A stretch of DNA of 64,000 nucleotides, taken from contig CAWFHN010000014.1 of NCBI GenBank assembly GCA_963815665.1, positions 62,001 through 126,000 on the forward strand, read 5' to 3'. Below, piece by piece: positions 18,092 through 26,027 of the stretch. Origin of the DNA: DASUPK01 sp963815665. GTDB lineage: Bacteria; Actinomycetota; Thermoleophilia; Solirubrobacterales; 70-9. The position numbers and the translations under genes were made by a program. The notes beneath the pieces were generated by a model. It ran no database searches. It was given only the letters and a program-made list of their open reading frames with translations, and was not told the origin of the DNA. Position 1 is the first letter of the stretch, and each line of letters opens with the position of its first letter.

Positions 18092-18546
18092 GAGCCCAGG
18101 TCGACGCCCCGGCGAGGTACCGGGGATGACTGCACGACCGAAGTCGTCGTCTGGCCGAGGGCGACGAAATGGTCGATGACCTCCTCCAGGTGCTCGACGT
18201 CCCGGACGTGCGCCGTGGCGATGTAACAGTCCTCACCCGTGATGCGGCGGCATTCGACCACCTCACGTGTTCGCTTAGCGAGGTCGGCGACGTTCTCGAG
18301 CTGTCCCGGTGTGGGGCGGATCCGGATCACCGCGGTGAGCCCCAGGCCGAGCGCGCGTGGGTCCACGTCGGCGCGGTAGCCGGTGATCACGCCGTCCCGC
18401 TCAAGGCGCTGTACCCGCTCGGCCACGGCCGGCGGGGACAGCCCGACTCGCCGACCGAGCTCGGCGACGGCCAGGCGGCCATCCCCCTGCAGCTCATCGA
18501 GGATTCGAAGGTTGATCGGGTCGAACTGCCGTTCATCGTTAGGCAT
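18088..18546 (-). CDS. Lrp/AsnC-family transcriptional regulator
   Basis: 152 residues: an N-terminal winged helix (NLRILDELQGDGRLAVAELG, then RVGLSPPAVAERVQRLE) and a C-terminal ligand-binding RAM domain (AVIRIRPTPGQL ... YIATAHVRDVEHLE). Such proteins respond to amino acids and often control the divergent gene, here an EamA exporter. ATG 18546 lies seven bases after TACTTT, so the mRNA is probably leaderless. Confidence 0.92.
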   Translation of the reverse strand: MPNDERQFDPINLRILDELQGDGRLAVAELGRRVGLSPPAVAERVQRLERDGVITGYRADVDPRALGLGLTAVIRIRPTPGQLENVADLAKRTREVVECRRITGEDCYIATAHVRDVEHLEEVIDHFVALGQTTTSVVQSSPVPRRGVDLGS

Positions 18547-18553
18547 CCCGCCA

Positions 18554-18559
18554 AAAGTA
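18554..18559 (-). promoter_or_regulatory. -10 box TACTTT, leaderless promoter of Lrp gene
   Basis: It ends seven bases before the ATG at 18546. The 58 bases between the two divergent starts are the expected place for Lrp binding. Confidence 0.5.
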
Positions 18560-18604
18560 GCGCAGATCACCCATGTACAGAGGCAGGATCGCCGGGCAAT
18601 CTAC

Positions 18605-19564
18605 GTGCCGATTGTGACCCGTCCGCAGCTCGCCGGCCGCGTCCCGCCCCATCTCTACTTCGTCGTGAGCGCGATCTTCCACTACCTGGGACCGGCGTTC
18701 GCCGTTCTGCTGTTCGCGCGGGTGGAGGTTCTCGGCGTGGCCTGGTTGCGGATCGTGTCGGCGGGGCTGATCTTCGCCGTCTGGCGCCGTCCGTGGCGAG
18801 CGGAGGCAGCAAACTCCGACGGCCGTCGGCTGGTGGTGCAATGGGGAGCCGTCCTCGCGGCGATGAACGCTTGCTTCTACGAGGCGATCGACCGGCTCCC
18901 ACTGGGCACCGTGGCCGCGATCGAGTTCTTGCCCGTGATTCTGCTGGCCGCCATGGGAGCGCGGACGAAGCGCAACGCGGCCGCGCTGGCGCTCGCCGTC
19001 CCCGGCGTCTACCTGGTCACTGGCGTCCAGCTGTCCTCTGACCCCCTCGGGGTGGCTTTCGCGACAGCCAACGCCGTTCTATTCGCGCTCTACATCACGC
19101 TCGCCCACCGGGTGGCCCGGCACGAGGCGATCGCCGGGATCGACGGACTCGCCTCGGCCATGCTCGTCGCCGCGGTGTTGGTCACGCCGCTCGGTGGCTG
19201 GCAGGCCGCTCGCGCCCTGGGCGATCCCGTCGCGCTGTTGGCGGGCGTCGGCGTCGGTGTCTGCTCGTCGGTGATTCCCTATGTCACGGATCAGCTTGCG
19301 ATGGCCCGGTTGGCGCGAGCGACCTATGCGCTGATGGTCTCGCTGCTACCGGCGACCGCCACCGTGATCGGGATCGTCGTCCTCACGCAGATCCCCACTG
19401 CCGCCGAGGTGGCGGGTGTGACCCTCGTGGTGACCGGCGTCGCTCTGCACCGGGAACCCGGCGGCGTCAGGGAGCGGCGGGGACGACGGCGAGCGAGCCG
19501 TCCCTCTCGGGCAGCTCCGACGTGTCGAAGGCCGTTCCCGCCACCCGCTCCACCCGGGGCATGA
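18605..19564 (+). CDS. EamA/DMT-family transporter (RhtA-like)
   Basis: About 319 residues, ten hydrophobic segments in two halves; the RhtA-type amino-acid exporters share this layout (FHYLGPAFAVLLFARVEVLGVAWLR near the start, written here only in part: FHYLGPAFAVLLF). GTG 18605 and GTG 18614 are both possible; upstream codons are non-coding in character. It is divergent from an Lrp gene, a classic pairing for an amino-acid exporter and its sensor. The C-terminal 40 residues are Arg/Pro-rich and unlike a membrane protein, so the natural end may be near 19470 with a read-through or frame-shifted tail. Confidence 0.75.
   Translation: MPIVTRPQLAGRVPPHLYFVVSAIFHYLGPAFAVLLFARVEVLGVAWLRIVSAGLIFAVWRRPWRAEAANSDGRRLVVQWGAVLAAMNACFYEAIDRLPLGTVAAIEFLPVILLAAMGARTKRNAAALALAVPGVYLVTGVQLSSDPLGVAFATANAVLFALYITLAHRVARHEAIAGIDGLASAMLVAAVLVTPLGGWQAARALGDPVALLAGVGVGVCSSVIPYVTDQLAMARLARATYALMVSLLPATATVIGIVVLTQIPTAAEVAGVTLVVTGVALHREPGGVRERRGRRRASRPSRAAPTCRRPFPPPAPPGA
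19467..19562 (-). pseudogene. Possible 3' remnant of a decayed gene
   Basis: Minus-strand frame reading MPRVERVAGTAFDTSELPER and ending VVPAAP before TGA. The same frame continues upstream through a TAG to a plausible LVPVGGGPT segment. Composition is protein-like, and it sits under the atypical tail of the EamA frame. It is unrecognised and may be chance. Confidence 0.25.
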
Positions 19565-19864
19565 GCCGGGCGAACTCCTCCTACGTCGGTCCGCCGCCGA
19601 CCGGGACGAGCCACTAGCGTGACGTTCCAGCGCGGAAGCCGGCGCTATCCGCGTCCCTTCCGGCGATTGAGCGAGCTGATCCTCGGAGCATCGAACGACG
19701 CAAGCGAAAAAGACGCGGTAGCCATGGCCACCAGTCCGAAAGCCATGGCACCCACGCCAATGGGAAGGAACTACGGCTTCGCGTCCTTCGGGGAGTACAT
19801 GAAGGCCTCGCGCAAGGAGGGCGACAAGGGAGTAGGGGGCGCAGCGGGCTCTCGACGACGACAG
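19565..19864. other. Non-coding or decayed 300-bp interval
   Basis: Between the EamA stop and the ACAD stop. A plus-strand frame from 19619 to 19894 exists (contains NYGFASFGEYMKASRKEG) with slightly lower GC than neighbours and TAGCGT at its 5' end, but its first and last parts are low-quality and it runs 30 bases into the dehydrogenase gene. I see no promoter, RNA gene or repeat that is convincing. Confidence 0.35.
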
Positions 19865-21163
19865 CTAGCGGGCGGCCTTGGCCGGCTCCGCTGACCCGTC
19901 CCCGCTGCCGGCGGCATTGCCGCCGTTGGACTGATCGGCGCCGTCTGCAGCCTCGCCTCGCCTCGCCGCCCGGTTGAGCTCGCGGCGGGCGATCACCATC
20001 TTGTGGACCTCGTCGGGGCCATCGGCGACGCGCAGCATGCGGCTGAAGCGCCACATGCCCGCGAGCGGAGTGTCGTCGGACATTCCCAGTGACCCGTGGA
20101 GCTGGATCGCGCGGTCCAGCACGTCCATCACGACGTTCGCGGCAACGACCTTGATCATCGAGATCGACTGGCGGGCGCGGCGCTTGCCCTCGGTGTCCAT
20201 CTGCCACGCGGCGTAGAGGGTCAGCAGGCGGGCCTGGTCGACCTCCATGCGCGACTTGGCGATGAAGTCCTGGACGAACTGCTTGTCGGCCAGCGGGCCG
20301 CCGAAGGACTCGCGGGAGTTGGCGCGCTCGCACATCATCTCGATCGCGCGCTCGGCCGTGCCGATGGCGCGCATGCAGTGGTGGATGCGCCCGGGGCCGA
20401 GGCGGTCCTGGGCGATCACGAATCCGGCGCCGCGCTCGCCGAGCAGGTTGGACTCGGGCACGCGGCAGTCGGTGTAGCGGACCTCGCAGTGGCCGGGCCC
20501 CCCGTCGTGGCCCATCACGGAAACGTTGCGGACGAGGTCGAAGCCGGGGTTGTCGATCGGGACCAGGATCATGCTCGCCCGCGTATAGGGCGCGGCGTCG
20601 GGATCGGTCACCACCATCGCGATTGCGAGCTCGGCGCCGTTCGCTCCCGAGGTGAACCACTTGTGCCCGTTGATCACCCACTCGCCGTCCTGGAGCTCCG
20701 CACGTGTCTGCAGCGTGGTCGGATCCGATCCGGAGACCTCCGGCTCGGTCATCGAGAAGCAGCTGCGGATCTCGCCGTCGAGGAGCGGCTGGAGGTAGCG
20801 CTCCTTCTGCTCGGGGGTGCCGTGGTCGGCGAGGATCTCCATGTTCCCGGTGTCGGGGGCAGAGCAGTTGAAGGACATCGGCGCGATCACCGGGCTGCGG
20901 CCCATCTGCTCGCAGAGAATCCCGTACTCCCAGTTGGTCAGGCCGGCCCCGAGCTCATCGCCGGGGAGGAAGAGGTTCCAGAGGCCCTGCTCCTTGGCGC
21001 GGGCGCGGATCTCGACCAGGATCTGCGGGTACGGGACGCCGGGCTTGACCTCGTCGTCGATTGCCTTGATCGCCTCGGCCTCGACGGGATAGACGTTCTC
21101 CCCCATGAACGCCTCGATGCGCTCTCGGAGGGACTCGACCTCGGGCGAGGGCTTGAAGTCCAC
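19865..21163 (-). CDS. Acyl-CoA dehydrogenase, ACAD10/11 type
   Basis: 432 residues. The C-terminal half carries the ACAD10/11 signature series: GPGRIHHCMRAIGTAERAIE, an FGGPLADKQFVQDFIAKSR segment, IQLHGSLGMSDDTPLAGMW and ADGPDEVHKMVIARREL. In mammals this enzyme class acts on 4-hydroxyacyl-CoA after phosphorylation by the APH domain. A 40-residue Ala/Gly/Asp linker-like tail follows. GTG 21163 is supported by TAGCTT six bases upstream, which also contains the stop codon of the RibD-C gene. The nearby APH and HAD genes (16.4-18.1 kb) would complete the ACAD10 set. Confidence 0.9.
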   Translation of the reverse strand: MDFKPSPEVESLRERIEAFMGENVYPVEAEAIKAIDDEVKPGVPYPQILVEIRARAKEQGLWNLFLPGDELGAGLTNWEYGILCEQMGRSPVIAPMSFNCSAPDTGNMEILADHGTPEQKERYLQPLLDGEIRSCFSMTEPEVSGSDPTTLQTRAELQDGEWVINGHKWFTSGANGAELAIAMVVTDPDAAPYTRASMILVPIDNPGFDLVRNVSVMGHDGGPGHCEVRYTDCRVPESNLLGERGAGFVIAQDRLGPGRIHHCMRAIGTAERAIEMMCERANSRESFGGPLADKQFVQDFIAKSRMEVDQARLLTLYAAWQMDTEGKRRARQSISMIKVVAANVVMDVLDRAIQLHGSLGMSDDTPLAGMWRFSRMLRVADGPDEVHKMVIARRELNRAARRGEAADGADQSNGGNAAGSGDGSAEPAKAAR

Positions 21164-21169
21164 GCTTGA

Positions 21170-21175
21170 AAGCTA
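21170..21175 (-). promoter_or_regulatory. -10 box TAGCTT overlapping the upstream stop codon
   Basis: On the minus strand the first three bases are the TAG stop of the RibD-C gene; the box ends six bases before GTG 21163. Confidence 0.5.
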
Positions 21176-21937
21176 CGCGATCCCGCGGTACCGCGCGAAG
21201 AGCTCGCCATCGGATTCGAGCAGCCAGGCGAGCTCGACAAGGTCGATGTCGGGCAGTGCGCCCTCGAGGATCCGGGGGCCCTCGCCCCCCGCGATCTTCG
21301 GCGCGATCGTCAGGAAGAGCTCATCCGCGAGCCCGCCCTCGCGGAGGCGGCCGTGCAGGGTGGGGCCTCCCTCGCAGAGCACCGAGCGGATGCCGCGCTC
21401 GGCGAGCAGCCACTCGAGCGCCCGGTCGAGTTCGACGCCCTCCGGGTGCCGGACGATCGTCACCGGCGTCGCGGTCTCCGGCGGCTCTTGATCCGAGGCC
21501 GTGAAGACGACGACCCGGCCGCCCCCATCCGTGAAGAGGCCGGCGTTCCAGGGAAGCTCGAGCCGGTTGGAGACGAGCACGGCGAGCGGGTCATGGGCGA
21601 GCCCGGTGCGCTCGCGATACGCACGGAGCTGCGGGTCGGAGACGATCCGCCCGTACCGCTCCGCGCGCATCGTCCCCGCGCCGATCATCACCGCGTCGAC
21701 CCGGGTGCGAAGCCGCTGCAGCATCTCGGTGTCCGTGTCGCTCCCGATCGCGCCGGACTTGCCGGCGATGGCGGCGCGGCCGTCGAGGGTGGTGGCGAAG
21801 TTGAGGATCAGGTACGGGCGGTCCGGATGGGCGAGCGGCTTCAGGTCCAGCTCGGCGAGCTGCTCCGCGACGGTGGTCTCGCCCGCGTCGGGGAAGAGCC
21901 GCCGGACGGCGTGGGTGTCGCCTGGGATCCGGCTCAC
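21173..21937 (-). CDS. RibD C-terminal-domain reductase (dihydrofolate-reductase fold)
   Basis: 254 residues. RibD_C hallmarks: RPYLILNFATTLDGRAA near residue 40, VDAVMIGAGTMRAERYGR near 80, SVLCEGGPTLHGRL near 190. Members reduce the ribosylamino-pyrimidine in riboflavin synthesis or related pteridine/F420-linked substrates with NADPH; without the deaminase domain or other rib genes nearby the substrate is open. It overlaps the RpiB-like gene by four bases (ATGA), so both are on one transcript. Confidence 0.83.
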   Translation of the reverse strand: MSRIPGDTHAVRRLFPDAGETTVAEQLAELDLKPLAHPDRPYLILNFATTLDGRAAIAGKSGAIGSDTDTEMLQRLRTRVDAVMIGAGTMRAERYGRIVSDPQLRAYRERTGLAHDPLAVLVSNRLELPWNAGLFTDGGGRVVVFTASDQEPPETATPVTIVRHPEGVELDRALEWLLAERGIRSVLCEGGPTLHGRLREGGLADELFLTIAPKIAGGEGPRILEGALPDIDLVELAWLLESDGELFARYRGIA

Positions 21938-22377
21938 GCGCCCTCGATCTCCGAGAGATGCTCGACGTTGGCGGCGTCCTCGGCCTCCCGGCTTGCCTCG
22001 CCGCCGAACCAGGCGTCGAGGATCTCGGCGAGCTCGGCCTCCGAGGTCGCCCTCAGGCTGATCGCCAGCGCGTTTGCGTCATTCCACTTCCTGGCGCCGT
22101 CGGCGGTCTGCGCGTCGAGGCAGAGGGCGGCGCGCACCCCGTCCACCTTGTTCGCGGCGATCGACGCGCCGGTCCCGGTCCAGCAGCAGACGATCGCCTG
22201 CTCGGCGCGGCCATCGGCGACGTCGCGGGCGGCGGCCTCGCTGGCCCAGGCCCAATCGTCGCGCTCGCTCTCGGCCAGGGCGCCGTGCGGAACGGGCTCG
22301 TGGCCCCGCTTGCGGAGCTCCTCGACGATGGCCTCGGCGACGCCCACACGCTCGTCGGCGGCGACGGCGATCTTCAT
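21934..22377 (-). CDS. RpiB/LacAB-family sugar-phosphate isomerase-like protein
   Basis: 147 residues starting MKIAVAADERVGVAEAI. The WTGTGASIAANKVDGVRAAL segment (residues 66-85) matches the RpiB/LacAB active-site loop, in which Cys (here CCWTGTG, Cys 64-65) is the usual base. RKWNDANALAISLR is the second conserved block. Ribose-5-phosphate or a related aldose phosphate is the expected substrate. Nine bases after the sulfotransferase stop and overlapping the RibD-C gene. Confidence 0.82.
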   Translation of the reverse strand: MKIAVAADERVGVAEAIVEELRKRGHEPVPHGALAESERDDWAWASEAAARDVADGRAEQAIVCCWTGTGASIAANKVDGVRAALCLDAQTADGARKWNDANALAISLRATSEAELAEILDAWFGGEASREAEDAANVEHLSEIEGA

Positions 22378-22385
22378 GAGCAGGA

Positions 22386-23351
22386 TTAGTACTGCTTCCA
22401 GCCGGCGAACTCGCGGCCGGCGAGCTCCTGCAGCGCCGCGACGTCCTCGGTGAACTGCGGCCGGAGGGTCTCCATGATCGCGTCCGGGATCTCCGGCTTG
22501 GGCGCCGGCGGGGCCTCCGGGTCGTGGACGACCTTCTCGACCATCCAGCGCATCCGCTCCGGGAGGCGGTCGAAGTTGCGGTCGAAGGAGCGGAAGCCCG
22601 GCAGCTTGATCAGCTTCTCCATGAACTGGTAGCGCTCCGATTCCTTGGCCGAGGAGCGCTCCCACTCGCGGTCGAACTGCTCGGAGGTGAAGTCCGGGTC
22701 GACGCCGGCGAAGGCGAATGCCTTCCGCATCGTCCCCTCGCGGTCCGACTGGAGCTCCTCCTGGGCGATGACCTCGATCTGGGAGCGGTCGAAGCGCTCG
22801 AGGTAGGGCTGCAGCTGCATCCAGTAGCGGGACCGGGTCACGTAGGTCTGGTCGCTGCGGGCGAGCGCGTCCTCCATCGATCGGGTCTCGTAGCCGGCGC
22901 CGACCGCGTGACACCAGTGGGAGAGGATCCGGGAGATCGGGTCGCGGACCATGTAGATCAGCTTCGCGTCCGGGATGTGCTCGTGGATGCGCTCCGGGAC
23001 GCCCTCGAAGTAGGGGAGGTTCGTGTAGTGCGGCGAGGACTCGCCGCGGATCGCGAGGCGCCCGTCGAAGCGGCCGCGGTACCAGTCGAGGCCCAGGTCC
23101 CAGTTGAGCTCATCGACGAAGAAGTTGAGTTCCTTGGGCTTCGACATGTCGATCTCGGGGTGAAGCCCCAGGTAGTGATGGATGCTCGTGGTGCCGCACT
23201 TGAGCCCGCCGATGATGAGCAGGTTCGGCAGCGCGGCGTGGCGGCTGCGCCTCCGGGGCACGCGACCGCCCCGCTTCCGGTCGGCGGCAAAGCGCTCTCG
23301 CGCCCGCAGGCACATCGCCTCATCGGCGGGGTCGTGCGTGGGGGGAGGCAT
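22386..23351 (-). CDS. Sulfotransferase (Sulfotransfer_1 family)
   Basis: 321 residues. The 5'-phosphosulfate loop GGLKCGTTSIHHYLGLHP lies near residue 45, followed by KPKELNFF; the 3'-phosphate site is YMVRDPISRILSHWCHA. It transfers sulfate from PAPS to an unknown hydroxyl or amine acceptor. ATG 23351 is used; an in-frame GTG at 23378, ten bases after TACACT (23394-23389), is a serious alternative. TAA stop, unusual in this window. First gene of a run with the RpiB-like, RibD-C and ACAD genes. Confidence 0.87.
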   Translation of the reverse strand: MPPPTHDPADEAMCLRARERFAADRKRGGRVPRRRSRHAALPNLLIIGGLKCGTTSIHHYLGLHPEIDMSKPKELNFFVDELNWDLGLDWYRGRFDGRLAIRGESSPHYTNLPYFEGVPERIHEHIPDAKLIYMVRDPISRILSHWCHAVGAGYETRSMEDALARSDQTYVTRSRYWMQLQPYLERFDRSQIEVIAQEELQSDREGTMRKAFAFAGVDPDFTSEQFDREWERSSAKESERYQFMEKLIKLPGFRSFDRNFDRLPERMRWMVEKVVHDPEAPPAPKPEIPDAIMETLRPQFTEDVAALQELAGREFAGWKQY

Positions 23352-23412
23352 GGCCGGAGATGACACGGGGGCAGCCACGAGGGCGGGCAGTGTAGCGGCC
23401 ACCCAAGGGTCA

Positions 23413-23418
23413 TATGCT
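23413..23418 (+). promoter_or_regulatory. -10 box TATGCT, leaderless promoter
   Basis: It ends eight bases before GTG 23427. Confidence 0.5.
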
Positions 23419-23426
23419 CCGCGATC

Positions 23427-24305
23427 GTGGACGTATTCCGCACCCCTGACGAGCGTTTCGACGGTCTGCCGGGCTTCGGCTTCGAACCCAACTACGTCGA
23501 GATCGACGGCCTGCGGCTCCACTACGTTGACGAGGGCCCCAAGGACGGTCAACCGATCGTCTGCTTCCACGGCGAGCCGACCTGGGCCTTCCTCTATCGC
23601 AAGATGCTCGCGCCCCTGGTCGACGGCGGACACCGGGTGATCTGTCCCGACTACGCCGGCTTCGGGCGCTCGGACAAGCCCACCGATCGTGGCTGGTACA
23701 CGTACGACCGGCACGTCGAGCTCGTCAGCAAGGTGCTCGAGAGCCTCGGCCTCTCCGACGCGATCGCGGTGGTCCAGGACTGGGGCGGGCCGATCGGGCT
23801 GCGCTGGGCGATGGAGAACGCGGATCGCGTCGGCGGCCTGGTGATCCTCAACACCGGGATCTTCACCGGCCGCGTCTCGAAGGGGTTCATGGCGTGGCGC
23901 GAGTTCGCGATGAAGAACCCGGACATGCCGGTCGGCTTCGTCATCCAGGGGGCGACGACCACCGAGCTCCCGGACGAGGTGGTCGCGGGCTACGAGGCCC
24001 CCTTCCCGACGGTCGAGTCCAAGGCCGCCGCGGCGGTGTTCCCGGCGCTCGTCCCGATCGAGGAGGACGGGACCGGCGCGGAGGAGATGCGCGAGGTCGC
24101 GGACGCCCTCAGCCGTTGGGACAAGCCGGCGCTGGTCGCCTTCTCGGACACCGATCCCGTCTTCCCGTACCCCCGCTCGGGTGAGCGGTTCATCGACTGG
24201 ATCCCAACCGTCTCAGAGCAGGTCAAGATCGAGGGAGCGGCCCATTTCCTGCAGGAGGACCGGGGCGAGCAGATCGCCGGGGAGATGCTGCGCTTCCTCG
24301 CTTGA
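23427..24305 (+). CDS. Haloalkane-dehalogenase-family alpha/beta hydrolase
   Basis: 292 residues. HGEPTW (48-53) supplies the oxyanion hole, with Glu in place of the more common Asn. VQDWGGPIG has the nucleophile Asp118 followed by Trp, the arrangement of DhlA/HLD-I dehalogenases. The distal His is in GAAHFLQEDRG. Hydrolytic removal of halide from alkanes is possible but many such actinobacterial proteins have unproven substrates. A second member lies at 45163. The stop overlaps the TTG start of the next gene. Confidence 0.85.
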   Translation: MDVFRTPDERFDGLPGFGFEPNYVEIDGLRLHYVDEGPKDGQPIVCFHGEPTWAFLYRKMLAPLVDGGHRVICPDYAGFGRSDKPTDRGWYTYDRHVELVSKVLESLGLSDAIAVVQDWGGPIGLRWAMENADRVGGLVILNTGIFTGRVSKGFMAWREFAMKNPDMPVGFVIQGATTTELPDEVVAGYEAPFPTVESKAAAAVFPALVPIEEDGTGAEEMREVADALSRWDKPALVAFSDTDPVFPYPRSGERFIDWIPTVSEQVKIEGAAHFLQEDRGEQIAGEMLRFLA

Positions 24306-25174
24306 AGTCAGAGGAGACCCTCTCGGAGGTCGCCCGCCTGCCGTGGCGCGGCCGGGCGGATGGGCGGCCGCGTCTGCCCGTACCTCCGGCGCCCATGCCG
24401 CTGTTTCTCGGTCGCCGGTTTCGCAAGCGCTGGCGCTGGGTGGGGGCGTTCGCCGACAACCTGATGGTGTTCGCGTCGACCGCCCAGGTCGGCCCGGCGT
24501 CGATGACCTTCTGGGGAGTCTGGGACCGCGAGCGGCGCAGGCTCTGGGAGCGGACCCGCCGCGGTCTGCCGGGACGCCGGCCCGACGTGACGATGCGCGG
24601 GCGCGCCGTACACGTCCGCGCCGGGAGCATCGAGTTCGACCTGGAGATCGGGGAGGGGACCCCGATCGAGTCCATGTGCCCGAACGGCGAGGGCGGGTAC
24701 ACGTGGACCCGGAAGGCAGCGGGAATGCCGGTGAGAGGCGAGGTTCGGATTGGGCGCAGGACCAACAGGATCGAGGGATTGGGGGTCGAGGACGACTCGG
24801 CCGGCTACCACCCGCGCTATACGTCGTGGAAGTGGTCTGCGGGCGTCGGGACCGCCCGCGACGGAAATTCCTTCGCCTGGAACCTGGTCAGCGGCATCAA
24901 CGACCCGCCGAGCTCCAGCGAGCGGACGATCTGGGTCGCCGGCCAGCCGACCGAGCCGGGCCCGGTCAAGTTCCAGGGGCTCGACGCGATCCTCTTCGAG
25001 GACGAGACGCGGCTCAACTTCAACGCCGAGACGGAGCGGTCACATCACGAGGGGATCCCGCTGCTCGCCCGCTCGGATTACGAGGCGCCCCTCGGCACCT
25101 TCAGCGGATCGCTCAACGGGCTGCCGGTCGAATCGGCTCTCGGCGTGATGGAGCAGCACGATGCCGTCTGGTAG
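24302..25174 (+). CDS. DUF2804-like protein
   Basis: 290 residues, TTG start overlapping the dehalogenase stop (TTGA). The predicted all-beta protein has many Trp/Gly turns (FWGVWDRERRRLW, YHPRYTSWKWSAG, FAWNLVSGINDPP) and ends GVMEQHDAVW, the pattern I associate with DUF2804 (a lipocalin-like beta-barrel pair). No catalytic motif is evident. It overlaps the YihY gene start by 14 bases, so the unit 23427-27007 is probably one operon. Confidence 0.6.
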   Translation: MKSEETLSEVARLPWRGRADGRPRLPVPPAPMPLFLGRRFRKRWRWVGAFADNLMVFASTAQVGPASMTFWGVWDRERRRLWERTRRGLPGRRPDVTMRGRAVHVRAGSIEFDLEIGEGTPIESMCPNGEGGYTWTRKAAGMPVRGEVRIGRRTNRIEGLGVEDDSAGYHPRYTSWKWSAGVGTARDGNSFAWNLVSGINDPPSSSERTIWVAGQPTEPGPVKFQGLDAILFEDETRLNFNAETERSHHEGIPLLARSDYEAPLGTFSGSLNGLPVESALGVMEQHDAVW

Positions 25175-26027
25175 GGCCGAGTGGGTGGCGATCGCCAAGG
25201 CGATCTACGGCCGCTTCGGAGAGGTGCAGGTCACCGATCGAGCGGCGGCGCAGACCTACTACTCGATCCTCTCGCTCTTTCCGGGCCTGCTCGTGGTCGT
25301 CGCCCTGCTTTCGTTGCTCGGCACCTACCCCGAGACCTATCAGAGCATCGTCAACACGCTGCGCGACGCGGCGCCGGGGACGGCGGTCGACGCGATCGAC
25401 AGCGGGCTTCGGGGTGCGCTGCAGAACCGGAGCAATGCCGGGGTGCTGTTGATCGTGGGGATCGCGCTCACGCTCTACTCGGCCTCCGGCGCGATGGGGG
25501 TGTCGATGCGCTCGCTGGAAGCGATCAACCGGGCGCCGAAGGGCCGAGACTTCCTGCCGAATCTCGGCGTTCGCCTCGGGTTGACGGTCCTGGTCACGCT
25601 GCTGGTGCTGGTTGCGTTCCTGTCGGTTGTGGTCGCCGGACCCCTCTTCGGCTCGATCGCCGATGCGGCCGGATTCCCAGGCTTCGTCAAGGGCCTGGTC
25701 GGCTACCTGCGCTGGCCGATCGGCGCGCTCGCGCTGCTCACGGCCTTCGCCCTCGTCTACGCCCTCGGACCGAGGCGGACGCCTCGGCGGGGCGACAGGT
25801 CGCTGCGCTCCGTGCTGCCGGGCGCGGCCGTCGGAACCGGGCTCTGGTTCGCCGTTTCCCTTCTGTTCACCGCTTACGTCTCGCACTTCGGCTCTTATGA
25901 CAAGACCTATGGCACCCTCGGCGCCTTGATCTCACTGCTGATCTGGCTCTGGCTCGGGAACCTGGCGTTTCTGCTGGGCGCCCTCTTCAACGCCGAGACA
26001 CACCAGGTCCAGGACGAGGGCGGATGA
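25161..26027 (+). CDS. YihY/BrkB-family inner-membrane protein
   Basis: 288 residues. The family start DRAAAQTYYSILSLFPGLLV is followed by six membrane segments; a conserved FGSYDKTYGTLGALISLLIW block is near the end. Once called ribonuclease BN by mistake; the real function is unknown, perhaps lipid transport or cell-envelope related. It overlaps its neighbours on both sides (14 and 4 bases). Confidence 0.88.
   Translation: MPSGRAEWVAIAKAIYGRFGEVQVTDRAAAQTYYSILSLFPGLLVVVALLSLLGTYPETYQSIVNTLRDAAPGTAVDAIDSGLRGALQNRSNAGVLLIVGIALTLYSASGAMGVSMRSLEAINRAPKGRDFLPNLGVRLGLTVLVTLLVLVAFLSVVVAGPLFGSIADAAGFPGFVKGLVGYLRWPIGALALLTAFALVYALGPRRTPRRGDRSLRSVLPGAAVGTGLWFAVSLLFTAYVSHFGSYDKTYGTLGALISLLIWLWLGNLAFLLGALFNAETHQVQDEGG

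Noticed and set aside
25161..26027. Ribonuclease BN
   Set aside because: That name for the YihY family came from a misassignment; the protein is a six-helix membrane protein without nuclease motifs.
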